NCBI GenBank assembly: GCA_932294295.1
Contig: OW028575.1
Coordinates: 12,218,058 to 12,282,057 of the forward strand
Origin: Alitta virens
Lineage: Eukaryota > Annelida > Polychaeta > Phyllodocida > Nereididae
Direction of reading: 5' to 3'
Length of the DNA: 64,000 nt
A program made the translations under genes and the position numbers. This document shows, one piece after another, positions 38,530 through 49,799 of this stretch (positions within the stretch are counted from its first letter, which is position 1; the number at the start of each line of letters is the position of its first letter). The notes beneath the pieces were generated by a model. It made no database searches, had not been told where the DNA came from, and saw only the letters and a list, made by a program, of their open reading frames with translations.

Positions 38530-41500
38530 TCACAGGTCCAATCGTTGCACGGGGCGAGAAATTCTGCCGGACTGGGTAACACTCTTTCGGGGGTCAGGGG
38601 GTCTTCCGAGGGGACTGGTTGTCACGGCAGTGGGCGAGGGGGAAGGGGAAGGGGAATTGGCAACGATTGGCCTTTCACACACAGGGTTAGACAAGGACGC
38701 GGGAGGGTCCACGGGCATAAGGTGACGTCGATTTCTACGGACACTGCGGCTCGTCTTGTCGTTGTTGATGATCAACGAACGTGGGGTGTCAGCATGGGTG
38801 CTGACCGTCGATTGCCCGGTCCAGGTCTTTTGACTATCCAATTTAGTCACTACTTGCTGACCTGAGGACAATGGAGACAACAATTTCACTCCATGTCGTC
38901 GGTCATAGTACTGCTTATGCAAGGTCTTTGCATAATCATCATTAACCTGAACAGCTTTCTGATCAGGCCAACCTGGTTGTAGATTTCTTGCGATTGTTGG
39001 TAGAGTTGTCCTAATCTGGCGACCCATTAGAAGTTGACTTGGGCTAAATCCAGTAGAGGTCACAGGGGTCGAACGATACACCATTAGGGCTATTTCGGGA
39101 TCACTTTGACTTAGCAGAGACTTGGCAGTTTGAACGGCTCGTTCCACTTCTCCGTTAGATTGGGGGAAATGTGGACTGCTAGTGGAGTGGACGAAATCAA
39201 ACTCTTTTGCGAATTTAGCGAATTCAGCCGATGCAAACTGCGGTCCATTGTCACTTTGAAATATTTCAGGTATGCCAAACCTTGCAAAAATGCATTTTAA
39301 CTCCCGAACGATATCACTGGTGGTGATTCTGGCCAATTTACATAGTTCAATGTAACGAGAATAATAGTCAACAACTACCATATAAATGACACCGTTGTCA
39401 TCACACAAATCAGCAGCAACACGCTGCCACGGCCTCTCCGGAATTGGAGTTGGCATCAACGGCTCCTTCCGTTGGGTCCTCTGATGTTCCTGGCAGAACG
39501 AACATGACTGTACGACATTTTGGATCTGGGCAGAGATTCCTAACCAGTAGACAGAACCTCTGGCCCTCTCCAGGCATTTCGAAATACCTTGATGCCCTTG
39601 ATGGATACGACTCAATATATCGGCACGTAAAGCTGAAGGAACGTAGATCCGGCTATCGTAAAGCAAGAGTCGTTCCGAAATCGACAGATGGTGTCGAATC
39701 TCAAAGAACTTACGAAGCTGTTGCGGGACATCTCTTATGTATTGTGGCCATCCAGACAACACATAGTCCATTACAACTTGTAGTTCATCATCATTGTCCG
39801 TAGCAGAACGGACTTGTTCCAACTTTCCGGGGCTAAAGGTACCGCGTTCAACATTCTCGACATAGGCAACAACTTCCTGTGCCAATTCCAAATCCTCAAC
39901 ACTATGGGGTAAAGGTCTTCGAGACAAAGAATCTGCAATCACCAGGCTTTTTCCGGGTACGTGAATCACCTCCGGATTGAATCGTAACATTCTCAATAGC
40001 AAACGCTGACAACGGATAGGCACCTGGTCAATGTCGCGGGTCATCATTAGAGGAACTAAGGGTTTGTGATCAGTCTCTAAAGTGAAAGTTCGTAGTCCAG
40101 ACAGATACTGAGCAAATCGTTCACAAGCCCATACTGATGCAAGGCACTCTTTCTCAATCTGAGCGTACTTCTTCTCAGCGTCCGTCAATGTACGTGAAGC
40201 GAAAGCAATTGGTTTCCGGTCCTCACCATGTAGTTGCAGAAGGCAGGCCCCTAATCCATAGCTGCTGGCATCCGCACTCACAATAGTGGGCTTTGTTGGA
40301 TCGTAATAAGATAATGTGGGTGAACGTACAATGAAATCTTTCGCTTTCTTAAAAGCATCGTCTTGCGGTTTACCCCAGCTCCAAACACTGCTTGAGCGTA
40401 GCAAACTAGACATTGGACTTAACACACTTGACAGATTTGGTACATAACGACACAAATAATTGAACAATCCTAGCACCGACTTAAGTTCTGACACATTCTG
40501 GGGTGGTTTCATCTTTACCACAGCATCGACCTTACTAGGTGCAGGCTGGACTCCTGTCCCACTCACACGATGACCTAAGAAATCCAAACTGCTCTTGGAA
40601 AATTCACATTTGGCCTTGTTTAGCTTAAGTCCGGCCAGTCTGATTGTTTCTAGCACTCTCTTGAGGCGTTCATCGTGCTGTTCCTTGGAAACACCATAGA
40701 CCAAGATGTCATCCATGTACAACACGGTTCCTTCCTGTTCGGTCAGAAGATCAGCCATCACACGCTGAAATATTTCCGGTGCGCTTGATATCCCGAACGG
40801 AAGTCGCTGAAAATGGTAACGTCCGAAGGGTGTGATAAACGTCGTCAACTTTGCTGCTTCCGGGTCTAGAGGAATCGCCCAGAACCCACTCGAGCAATCC
40901 AGAGACGTGAACACTTGGGCACCAGCGAGCTTTGGCAGAAGATCATCCAGAGACGGTAACACGTAACGCTCCCTGACAACTGCTTTATTTAGCTGCTTCA
41001 AATCCACACATATGCGGACACTTCCATTCTTCTTAATGACTGGCACCATTGCGGCACACCACTCAGTGGCCTCTGTAATTTTCTTGATTACACCCTCACG
41101 CTCCATTCTGTTGAGTTCAGCCTTAACCTTTTCCATTAAAGGTATTGGTATCCTTCGGGCAGTGTGTAAGGAATACGGCACTGCATCTGGTTTAAGGCGA
41201 ATTTTCACCGGGGCACAATTCATCTTGCCCAAATCACCGAACACAGTATCATCTCGCACAGTCTCATCTAGATGGACTTGCAGCAACTTCATAGCTGAAC
41301 AAGCAGCTCGACTCAGCAGGTTGTTAGTAGCACCAGCTACGACGTAGAATGTTAACAAATAACGAATGTTCTTGTACAGGACTTTGGTACTAAAAGTACC
41401 CAAGCACTCCAGCTTGCCACTGACACTCTTCAGGTTAATGTTGCATTTCTGAAGCTTGGGAATATTGCTCATGCAACGGTAAGCCACATCACTTAGCACA

Positions 41501-42558
41501 CATACATCCGCTCCAGAGTCCAATTTGAACTTAACTGACCTGCCACCAACACACAGCTCAAGTTCCCATGGCCTGTCAGAACCACTGGAAACGCTACCAA
41601 GAAAATAATCACAGTTTTCGTCATACTCATAGTCACCATATTCATCGGGCACAACGACTTCCCGGACTTGACGATTTTGTGGGCAACATTTAGCATAATG
41701 GCCCCTCTGATTACACTTGTGGCACTTTGCATTCTTCGCCATACAAAAGTTCCTATCTGCAACATGCCTCCGATTGCAGTATCGACACAGAATCTCCTCT
41801 GTTGACGAACTGGACGACTGTGCTGCTGGTCTTTGTCTTTGACTGCTGCTGTGAGAGCTCTGCGACTGCGACTGATGAGAGCCTCTCCCACGCCCACGAC
41901 TGGCGTGACCACGTCCTCGACCGCGTCCACGACTGGACCTCCTAACTTCAGCTACTGCTCTAGGATGCTGTTCGGCCAACTGTCTCTTGACAGACTCTGT
42001 GTTTCGGGCCAATGTGCAGGCTTGATCAAGTGTCAGATCATTTCCTTTCAACTGCAACTCTTGTGACACCTCCTTGTCTCTAAGTCCAACAACAAGTCTG
42101 TCACGAATTTGTTCTGCCTTTTTGGTGAACTCACAATGTGTGGCCATTTCGTGTAAAGTTCTAATGTAGGCCTCAACACTCTCACCGTCTTTTTGTGAAC
42201 GTTCATAAAACATAGCCCGCTCATGAATCACATTTCTCTTTGGCTCAAAGTAGCTGTCAAATTTCTCAAGAACAGTCTTAATTACCTTGGCGTCATCTGC
42301 TGACAACCCAAACGACTGAAAAATTGTTTCAGATTCAGCTCCCATAGCATATAAAAGAGTGTTCACTTGAATTGTCCCTTCTTCGGCTGATAATTTTGAA
42401 GCTATACTGTAGCGTTCGAATCGTTGGCGCCATGGCTGCCAATTTTCAGGCTTGGTAAAATCCAACTCTTTCGGCGGCTTGAATTTCGCCATCTTGCCTT
42501 GTCCGTTCCCCTTTTTCGTCTCCGATCGTCCAGGAACCTCCGTACTACACTTCCGCAA
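38530..42558 (-). CDS. Gag-Pol polyprotein of the Ty3/gypsy element, single ORF
   Basis: An uninterrupted 1,342-codon frame. Order, by residue: Gag with a retrotransposon-gag helical domain (about 30-200), an Arg/Gly/Ser-rich linker, two zinc knuckles (about 255-290, second CxxCxxxGHYxxxC), and aspartic protease (DSGAD near 347). Then reverse transcriptase with YMDD near 613, RNase H (TDHKPL near 845) and integrase with an HHCC finger and a D-D-E core (Asp near 1051, Asp near 1103, Glu near 1136). No env follows. Gag and Pol share one frame, so no frameshift is needed. The first ATG may be upstream of the true Gag start; a second Met lies at about residue 23. All catalytic residues seen are present, so it may be competent. 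Confidence 0.96.
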   Translation of the reverse strand: MRKCSTEVPGRSETKKGNGQGKMAKFKPPKELDFTKPENWQPWRQRFERYSIASKLSAEEGTIQVNTLLYAMGAESETIFQSFGLSADDAKVIKTVLEKFDSYFEPKRNVIHERAMFYERSQKDGESVEAYIRTLHEMATHCEFTKKAEQIRDRLVVGLRDKEVSQELQLKGNDLTLDQACTLARNTESVKRQLAEQHPRAVAEVRRSSRGRGRGRGHASRGRGRGSHQSQSQSSHSSSQRQRPAAQSSSSSTEEILCRYCNRRHVADRNFCMAKNAKCHKCNQRGHYAKCCPQNRQVREVVVPDEYGDYEYDENCDYFLGSVSSGSDRPWELELCVGGRSVKFKLDSGADVCVLSDVAYRCMSNIPKLQKCNINLKSVSGKLECLGTFSTKVLYKNIRYLLTFYVVAGATNNLLSRAACSAMKLLQVHLDETVRDDTVFGDLGKMNCAPVKIRLKPDAVPYSLHTARRIPIPLMEKVKAELNRMEREGVIKKITEATEWCAAMVPVIKKNGSVRICVDLKQLNKAVVRERYVLPSLDDLLPKLAGAQVFTSLDCSSGFWAIPLDPEAAKLTTFITPFGRYHFQRLPFGISSAPEIFQRVMADLLTEQEGTVLYMDDILVYGVSKEQHDERLKRVLETIRLAGLKLNKAKCEFSKSSLDFLGHRVSGTGVQPAPSKVDAVVKMKPPQNVSELKSVLGLFNYLCRYVPNLSSVLSPMSSLLRSSSVWSWGKPQDDAFKKAKDFIVRSPTLSYYDPTKPTIVSADASSYGLGACLLQLHGEDRKPIAFASRTLTDAEKKYAQIEKECLASVWACERFAQYLSGLRTFTLETDHKPLVPLMMTRDIDQVPIRCQRLLLRMLRFNPEVIHVPGKSLVIADSLSRRPLPHSVEDLELAQEVVAYVENVERGTFSPGKLEQVRSATDNDDELQVVMDYVLSGWPQYIRDVPQQLRKFFEIRHHLSISERLLLYDSRIYVPSALRADILSRIHQGHQGISKCLERARGSVYWLGISAQIQNVVQSCSFCQEHQRTQRKEPLMPTPIPERPWQRVAADLCDDNGVIYMVVVDYYSRYIELCKLARITTSDIVRELKCIFARFGIPEIFQSDNGPQFASAEFAKFAKEFDFVHSTSSPHFPQSNGEVERAVQTAKSLLSQSDPEIALMVYRSTPVTSTGFSPSQLLMGRQIRTTLPTIARNLQPGWPDQKAVQVNDDYAKTLHKQYYDRRHGVKLLSPLSSGQQVVTKLDSQKTWTGQSTVSTHADTPRSLIINNDKTSRSVRRNRRHLMPVDPPASLSNPVCERPIVANSPSPSPSPTAVTTSPLGRPPDPRKSVTQSGRISRPVQRLDL

Positions 42559-42626
42559 ACTGACACATTGCGGACATCCTTATATCCTTAGATATATGGT
42601 TTTTCGAATCCCGGCGCTGACCACCA

Positions 42627-42759
42627 TGTCATAACAAACGCCATGTTTGTAGCACATGTATATTTATTAGCATTGCGCATGCGCGGGGTTTACATACAGA
42701 TAAGCAGGGGCACTTCGGCGACGTTCGTGAACGGCCGTAATATTTACAATGATATGACA
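42627..42759 (-). repeat. 5' LTR of the gypsy element
   Basis: A 133-bp LTR that would hold the promoter, identical to the 3' LTR. The primer-binding site is immediately inside it. Confidence 0.95.
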
Positions 42760-42764
42760 CCAGG

Positions 42765-45142
42765 GAGTAATAAAAAATGAGCTAATCAAATGATCTGGGT
42801 GGGACACATATTGACATCAGTGAAACAGGCTGGCATTGCACAATCTAATGATAAAAAATGCTAAATGTATATTTTATTGCAATTTTTGAAGAGACAATCA
42901 TGAGTTACAATAGCATTATACACAACAAATACTGGATACAAGTGAGAAAAAAATTATGCATTAATTAGCACTGGAGATAACCTGCCTCCCCCAGGATGAA
43001 CGAATGAGTTTATTATTGGGCAGGGAATTCTGTAGTTTGGAAGGGGTTTGGGAGTTGTGAGCAAGAAGATTTTCTAATTTTGTTTTCGAAGAAAACATGG
43101 AGCAGTTGCCATGTTGATAACATTGCTAATACTGTATGTACATAAGCTGTTATCATAGTAGACCAAAAAATTGCTGGTATTTGCAAGCACGCCAATCAAA
43201 AGTAAATTGGTTTTTTGTACTTACAATTGTAGAGCGATTGACCCAAGAATACTTCGAGGAAGTTGACAAAGGCTCACGCTTGAACAGGCCTGCCAAGGCA
43301 AGTGTGTAAAGTAGGCAGTGCTCATTACCATGATTACTGAAAATGGACACAAAACCCACTCTCCTAGCCAGGGGCGTCGATTTCTCTACACGGGTGGGGG
43401 GATGCAGGTCTGCTTTGTCTGTCCCACTGTGACTTACCCTCGCTCGTACAAGCGGCCGCATTTAATGCACAGAGACGTACATTTGTTCCATATAATTTTC
43501 ATTTGTGAATTTCAGGGGGGAGGGAGAATGATTGCATTGATCATCCCCCCTTTCCCAAAAGTGGGCCGGGGGTATATAACCCCCCCCCCCCACATCCATC
43601 CCCCTGCTCCTAGCTGTCTTAATAATCATATCCTTTTATAGTTGTAATTTTCAAAGTTTTGTGAAGCTCGAGTGATGATTTGGACATTCTCTATTTGACC
43701 AATTAACCGCTATAGCCTATTGGCTATATAGCAGCAGAGTGGGATTTCACTTTTTACCTGTTCCATTTTGTGAAATAGGTACTGATACACACGTGGGGCT
43801 ACTAGGTATAGCGCTGAATCCAGTGTTGCGTTGTGAAATTATACTCAATGGTTGTTTGATATTAGCTTAGTTAAGCCCAAGTGTAGATTGGAACCAAAAA
43901 TAAATTATACTCCTCTTAAAAAAAATCCTCTGATTTTCGAATCTTACAAAGAACACTCTCGGATGAAAATTTGAGGCCCACTCGTTAACATAGATCTGCC
44001 ATTCAATTCAATTCAAAGGAGTTTATATTTCACAATACTGTATCACACTGAACTGTGGAACACAAATATCACATATTACAACAAAAAAGAAAGGAAAAAT
44101 GGCAAAAGCCTGGGATCATTACGAGGATTGTGCCCAGATAACCCTACTTGTTATAAAAGTTTATAATTAAAGTGCCATTATGAAATTATGTTTTATATAT
44201 TAAATTCAATCGTGGTTCATACAATTAAATGTTAATACGGCCTAGCACACTTTGTATGTAAAATGCAAAATGTAAATTTATGACCGTCCAATGTGTTACC
44301 TAAACACGCAAAAAGTTGATACAGATTGAAAAACAATTTGGTGTCTAAATACGCAAGTAGCTGATGACACAGGTGGAAAGACATTGTCTATTAATCAAAT
44401 GTCTGAAATAGCAATACAAAATACAAACACACACAGCATTTAAAATCTAGACAGTTGGCTTGCATCCGTTGCAACTTAATGTTCTTGGCTGACTCCCTAG
44501 GGAGTTGAGAAAGACTCTGGATTGGCCTGTCAATAAGGATGTCATGTGAAGTCAGTTGAGACTCTGTTTAGTGATAACGCGCTATAAACCAAGATCATTA
44601 CATTAAAGTAGCACAGAAGCTAGCTTTATGACCTGTTATCCTACATACAAGACACGTCACATCTAGCAGCAGCTGGATTGTCACTTAAAATATTTCCGCA
44701 ACTGGGCAACTAAGATCGTATGACCTACATTAGCTGAGTCATTGGGCGCCTGATCGACTAAAGATTGCGTGAGAAATTCTTTTAGATGAGCGTCATTGCA
44801 AGTCTTTGAATATTACTGCGGCATAGCAATGCTATTAATGGGTCTGTCTGATTATAATGGCACTGTGACACACCTAAAAGTCAAGTATGACTAATACAAT
44901 CCAAATGCAATATTTTTATCTGGGGAAAGGAAGTGTAACAGTATCTATTTAGATATTGTCCTTGTGCATGCCTCGATCCTGGTGGTAGGTCCATCTTTTG
45001 CTATTACCATATATAGTTTAACAGGCCAGCTGCAGGGGTCTGCCCACAGCAGCAGTAATTGATCGCGTCATTTCGATCCCAAGCTCTGCAGCTGCCAGCC
45101 AGCAGCTTGCACTCTTCTGATCCCATTGCCACAGCTGCAAAG
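42765..45142. other. Intergenic, no gene seen
   Basis: Holds a poly-C run at 43580-43591 and a reversed non-LTR 3' end at about 43998-44140 with a (CAATT)n tail. A short dispersed unit at 44677-44720 (ATTGTCACTTAAAATATTTC) recurs near 49889. No coding region is supported. Confidence 0.4.
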
Positions 45143-48100
45143 ATGGAAAAACAGCATGCAGAAAAAGGTGAGCTAATCGTTATATAATGTAATATTAATA
45201 ACTTACGCCTATATGAAGTCGTCTGCTTCATTGTCATGTAACAGCGCATCCATTACGTGCTAAATTTGTTGACAGCTTGCTATTTAAAGAAGTGATAGAG
45301 TGCCCTGGATTGGTAGAAGTGCAACACAGTGTTGAATTTGAACTACAGCTCTACCTGTGTACCATCTCATCCTAATTATTGCCTCTGGCACATGGTTTGG
45401 ATGGAACGAGCTAATGATCATAACCCTGACCATCTGACATGTGACATCATATAAAAACCAGGCCGATTTTTACCCCTTAACAGACGATAACAGACTTGAT
45501 AAATTTCTGTTCTTACAGACTGGCCAAAGTTCAGGCTTCTAGACGTCTAGAGTTACTACTCTCCCAAGTCTTACAGAACATTCATTGAATATGAGGGTAG
45601 TCTGTTGTTTATAAATTTCTAGATTTACAGACCGTCTGCATTTCTTCAAAATTCCAGCATGCAGACATCTGTATTTGCTACATTTATGATTCTTGTAGAC
45701 CTTTTTTAGATGTTTGTATCTATATTTAATTATGAAGCACGCCTTTCAGTATGCTACTGACGTCATCTGTAAAGGTCTTGGACTGCATACAGACGTCTGT
45801 ACAGTCCTAACAGTTCAAAAGATACACAGTCTGTAATTTGCTCAAATTGATGATGTGACAGACGTCTACTGCTTCTGGGTCCGGATTTGGGTCCGGTTTT
45901 TAGCTTATGACATTGTAAATGGCAGCACTGTATATTATATACATAACAGATATCTTTTAACTCCATGCAATTTATTAATAATTGGTTCCATTAAGATATA
46001 ATGAGATTTCTCATAGATCTGATATTTCCTCACAAGAAAATTTTTTGAAAAAAGAAAAGATATCTGGAAATGTGTGAACAGCAGAGAAATGGGAATGTTT
46101 CATTGTCTATGGAATGAATGCAAATACATGATTATTTATAAGAAAGCTTTAATATAAAGAAATGTTACAAGTAAAGCTCTCTTTAAAAGAGACCTGTACG
46201 AGACTTGTGTGATAATTAATAGATAGTACATATTAATGACATGTAAACATATTATTAATTAAAAAAAAAGATTTCCCTGCACTGAACTTGAACCGCAGCA
46301 CTCCCAGCCCTTTTCAAGCGTACCAACATCTCAGAAAATCCAGTCACTGCTGCTTGCTGCAAGAACTAATGGCCTATAAGCTCTATATATAGGCCATGTG
46401 GTCAAACGCCTGGAAGAACGATGTTGTTTACCTTGATCTACTGCAGTAAAATTCCATGGTTACCAGTTCAATTATGACTAAAACTTTAATTTATGAAATT
46501 TTGAGCGGTAACCAAGGACTTTATCCAAAATTAGCTAAAACTATGGTCACCGTAGAGCTCACTTGTGTGAATTATCATGATTTTGTAATCGTCAGGATAG
46601 TAGAAATTTGGACAAAACATATTTTCTTCATCTGACATTATTTACAAAATAATTAAATAATACATGCAGTCTTAAGATTTGTATTACCAAGCATGTGCTA
46701 TGTGTCTTTATGGTACACCAAAATATAGGTTTATAATGCCTAATGCAAGATTCAGGTACAAAAGAAACTAAAATCAGGACCATCTTCATCTCGTAAGATG
46801 ATGAGGTTGTCTGAATAGTTGGCACGAAAACAATATGGTATACATTTTGCAATTAAAAACAATATGGTATACATAAAAGTAGTGATCAAAACTACTATAT
46901 TGCAAGTTAGTTTTTCTGCAGGCGTTTTCAAGTGTTCATCAAATCATTAGTTTACAGTGTTCAGCATTTTATAATATTTCAATAAAGAGCAGTCGCTGAG
47001 CTCAGTGGTAGCTGGACTGCCAACCACTGGGTCCTTTGTTCCAATCAATCATCATTCGCCTTTAAGCCTCATAGAGTGTAACTGGAAATCACTTAAAGTA
47101 CATTATCCAGTAGCAGTTATATACGATGTATTTATGTTAATACCATGGACACATGATATAAATAATATAATTAAGGAGGTATTGTGCTCACCATGAGGTT
47201 ATTCATCATGATGGTTCTCAGATCATGTGACCCATTTGTCACATTTACACAACTGTGTCAACATCAGATAGCCTCGGACTGATTACCAGACAATCCCATT
47301 TAGTAGATCACATACCACAATTAACTGCTGTGGTATCATTGCCATCAAGCCAACAGAATGAATTGTCAAATCGAAGTATATTAACATTTTCTTCCCCGTT
47401 ATTCCCCAGAAATTTATAGGACGGTTGAAATCCATTATCACACAACAGGAACAAAGAGGATTGTGTTCGTTGGCAAAAAGGAAAACATCATCACAATTCC
47501 ATTCGTCCCTCCAGAACTGAGAACATTTATATTGGAAGCTAAGAATGATGTATGTATAATAAATTCATTTATCTTTATGAAAATGTATGCTGTGTATAAA
47601 TACCATCTTTATTGTATTATCAATTGGCATGTAAAATCGAGTTCAGGAAATTTATCTTATTAAAAAAACAAACAAACAAAAACTGTGTGAGGTCTGGTTG
47701 AAATATGGTAGCCCTTTTAAGAGAGAGAGAGAATTTATTTATTTGACCAAATAAAACAAAAAAAAACAAAAGCAGCAAATTACAAGGAACTTAAGAAATG
47801 TACGTTATAACACATAATATAAGCAGTATATAAAAAAAATAAAATAAAAAAGTCAAAATACATATATACTCTTTACCTTTGGTCAGGAGACATCCACTAA
47901 GTGCTTATTTAAACAGCTGGTCTGCCTCAGTCTAAAGCCCCGGTCTCACATAGCCGGTTTTGCCGTAGTGAACCCGTAGTATTACATAATGGTTATGCAA
48001 CAGCTTTTTTCGCCGGGTTGGCGACGGATTCTGGCGGCAAAAAGGGTTCTAAGGGTGACTTGGTGGGTTCTACGGGTCACTCGGCGGGTTCTACGGGTCA

Positions 48101-49538
48101 CTCGGCGGGTTCTACGGGTCACTCGGCGGGTTCTATGGGTCACTCAGCAGGTTCTATGGGTCACTAGAAGTAAGCCGACGGGTAGCAGGAGTAACTCGAT
48201 GGCTTCCATGAGTAATCCGCCGACTTCCACGGGTGACTCGCCGACTGCTACCAGCGTCAGCATCAGGGTAGGCAGGGAGGGGGGGTTGTATATACTTTAA
48301 AAGGCTGCTGCTCCCCTAATATAAGTCCGTTTCTCGTCAAATAAGACTGAATTGTAGTATTGTTCATACTGATTCCATACGTGTTTTCGGATCGAAAATA
48401 TACCAACTATTAAGCAAGTTATTTGTCTGAGAAGGCAGCTAGGTTGGCGGAGGCAAACAGTGGTGCTCCCGCACACGTCCGCGCCCGGACTGTATCAAAG
48501 GCTGCTGCTCCTCAAATATTAAGCGAGATGTTCTATATTATATAATAAGCATATAAATCTATCTACCTGCCTTCTCAGACGAATATCTCACTTAATATTT
48601 GTATGGAATCAGTATGAACTATACTACAATTCAGTCTTTATTTGACGAAAATCAGCTTAATATTAGGGGAGCAGCAGCCTTTTAAAGTATATACTTATAT
48701 ATAAACCACCGGCTTTACTACAGGTAAAATTAGGGACAATTAACTCGCCGACTTCCCCGGGTAACCAGCCGGCTTCCACGGGTAACCCGCCGGCTTCCAT
48801 GGGTAACCCGCCGGCTTCCATGGGTAACCCGCCGGCTTCCACGGGTAACCCGCCAGCTTCCACGGGACTTTTTGGACACCCGGGAGTTTGCCACGGGTGA
48901 GCCATGCAAGCATGGCTCTTCCGGCTACCGGGCCCGAGTTTCCAGGCTTGGCCACGAGTCCCAGGTGTTACCTGACGGGTATCGCCGGGTATCCACGGGT
49001 AGCCCTCGGGTTGGAGCCGGGAAGCGCGTTACGTCACCATTATGTAATACTACGGGTTCACTACGGGAAAACCGGCTATGTGAGACCGGGGCTTAAGACT
49101 AAGATTGGCTAACTTTTCTGTCAAAAACTGCAACTAGAAGCAACGTGATGGGGGAGGGGGAGGTAGTAATTCTATGCACCCTCATAATGACTCAGGTTTC
49201 AGTATAAATCAGAATAGTTTCAGAATAGTTTTATTTTACAATTATGCATGCTCTCTTTGCTTGTTGAGCTACATTAAATGGTGTCGTCACAGTCTAAAAT
49301 TAATTTATCTTTTTCACAGGAAGTTCATATCCATGGCAACGAGTCATGTCAGTACAGAATGATGACAGAAAGACACAAATATTGCAAAGTGCAGGTTGTG
49401 TTTGAATCAGGAGATCCAGACATGGACTTGATGAGGATGGAACACTCGGACATGATGTTCTCGCACAACTGGAAATCCTGCGGAGTGTATGCTGTTAAAT
49501 TTGATGTGCCAACTGTTTGTGAGAAATGGGTTAAATAA
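45143..49538 (+). CDS. Hypothetical 127-aa protein, three exons
   Basis: Exons 45143-45167, 47410-47549 and 49320-49538 join in phase (8 codons + 1 base, 2 + 46 codons, 73 codons with stop), each with a consensus GT donor and AG acceptor. I do not recognise the family. The product is small, with no signal peptide or membrane segment. It alternates hydrophobic and polar residues as in a beta-rich fold (KRIVFVGKKENIITIPFVP), then a His/Cys-containing half (HIHGNESCQYR, HKYCKVQVVFE, NWKSCGVYAVKFD). Four cysteines lie in the last exon and none in the first two. Splice phase agreement and codon-like composition support a real gene; there is no homology support. Intron 1 holds a CAGAC-rich repeat and intron 2 a 1.16-kb MITE. 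Confidence 0.6.
45475..45880. repeat. CAGAC/GTCTG-motif-rich segment (possible foldback element)
   Basis: About a dozen copies of (A/T)CAGAC, GTCTG or TAGAC words within 400 bp, including the perfect palindrome ACAGACGTCTGT at about 45790-45801. The spacers are unrelated AT-rich DNA. The layout recalls the element at 27994-28944. Ends were not fixed. It is in intron 1 of the hypothetical gene. Confidence 0.35.
46985..47050 (+). mobile_element. Possible decayed tRNA-derived SINE head
   Basis: GAGCTCAGTGGTAGCTGG resembles a tRNA A box, and TTGTTCCAATC about 40 bp later a decayed B box. No tail or target duplication was found. Confidence 0.35.
47725..47905 (-). mobile_element. Non-LTR element 3' end (reverse orientation)
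   Basis: (GA)n, then AATTTATTTATTTGACC, and later GGTCAGGAGAC. The same order occurs at 57540-57610, so the two are copies of one 3' end. Confidence 0.5.
47936..49093. mobile_element. MITE with CACATAGCCGG ends and 3-bp TAA duplication (PIF/Harbinger-like), large copy
   Basis: 1,158 bp in intron 2 of the hypothetical gene. The TIR begins AGCCCCGGTCTCACATAGCC and extends about 60 bp to TACATAATGG. TAA flanks both ends (47933-47935, 49094-49096). The interior has two opposed minisatellites: five units of about 21 bp around TCTACGGGTCACTCGGCGGG at 48060-48165, and five around CTTCCACGGGTAACCCGCCG at 48755-48865. A copied segment near 48280-48400 recurs inverted at 48560-48700. It has no coding capacity. 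Confidence 0.85.
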
Positions 49539-49631
49539 TGATCTATTTCCATTAATGTGCTATGTTAATTTTGTGTACAGCAGAATCATGCCTTAAATCA
49601 ACTTTAGTGCGAAGGAATCCCCCCTACTGCA

Positions 49632-49790
49632 TACAAGATTCAGATTCAGATTCAGATTCTTTTTATTTTGCCAAACAAAAAATATTTACAATTTATTTTC
49701 ATATTTTCATTTATAAACATTTGTTTCGCAAGGAGACCTCACAAAGATAAATATATTTTATCGCTAGCGTGAGGCCACCTGGAGAGATCT
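49632..49790 (-). mobile_element. Non-LTR element 3' end with (CAGATT)n tail (reverse orientation)
   Basis: GATTCAGATTCAGATTCAGATTC, read from 49636, is the reversed hexamer tail seen at 27012. It is followed by an AT-rich part and GTGAGGCCACC at 49771-49781. Confidence 0.55.
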
Positions 49791-49799
49791 ACTAATATT

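Larger units (their letters stand above)
37827..42759 (-). mobile_element. Full-length Ty3/gypsy LTR retrotransposon with identical LTRs
   Basis: A 4,933-bp element in minus orientation. The two 133-bp LTRs (37827-37959 and 42627-42759) look identical base for base, begin TG and end CA, and are flanked by a perfect 5-bp duplication CCAGG (37822-37826 and 42760-42764). The polypurine tract AAAAGGGGAGA lies next to the 3' LTR (37960-37970, minus strand). The primer-binding site TGGTGGTCAGCGCCGGG begins next to the 5' LTR (42626 leftwards) and looks like the complement of a tRNA 3' end, including a TTCGAAT T-loop. Identical LTRs and an open ORF point to a very recent insertion. Confidence 0.97.

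Noticed and set aside
39444..39803. Plus-strand ORFs inside the gypsy element (also 41012, 41727, 38521)
   Set aside because: They are shadows of the 1,342-codon minus-strand gag-pol frame.
47989..48300. A 103-codon ORF with VLRVTRR repeats
   Set aside because: It is a translation of the minisatellite inside the MITE, and reading frames exist on both strands for the same reason.
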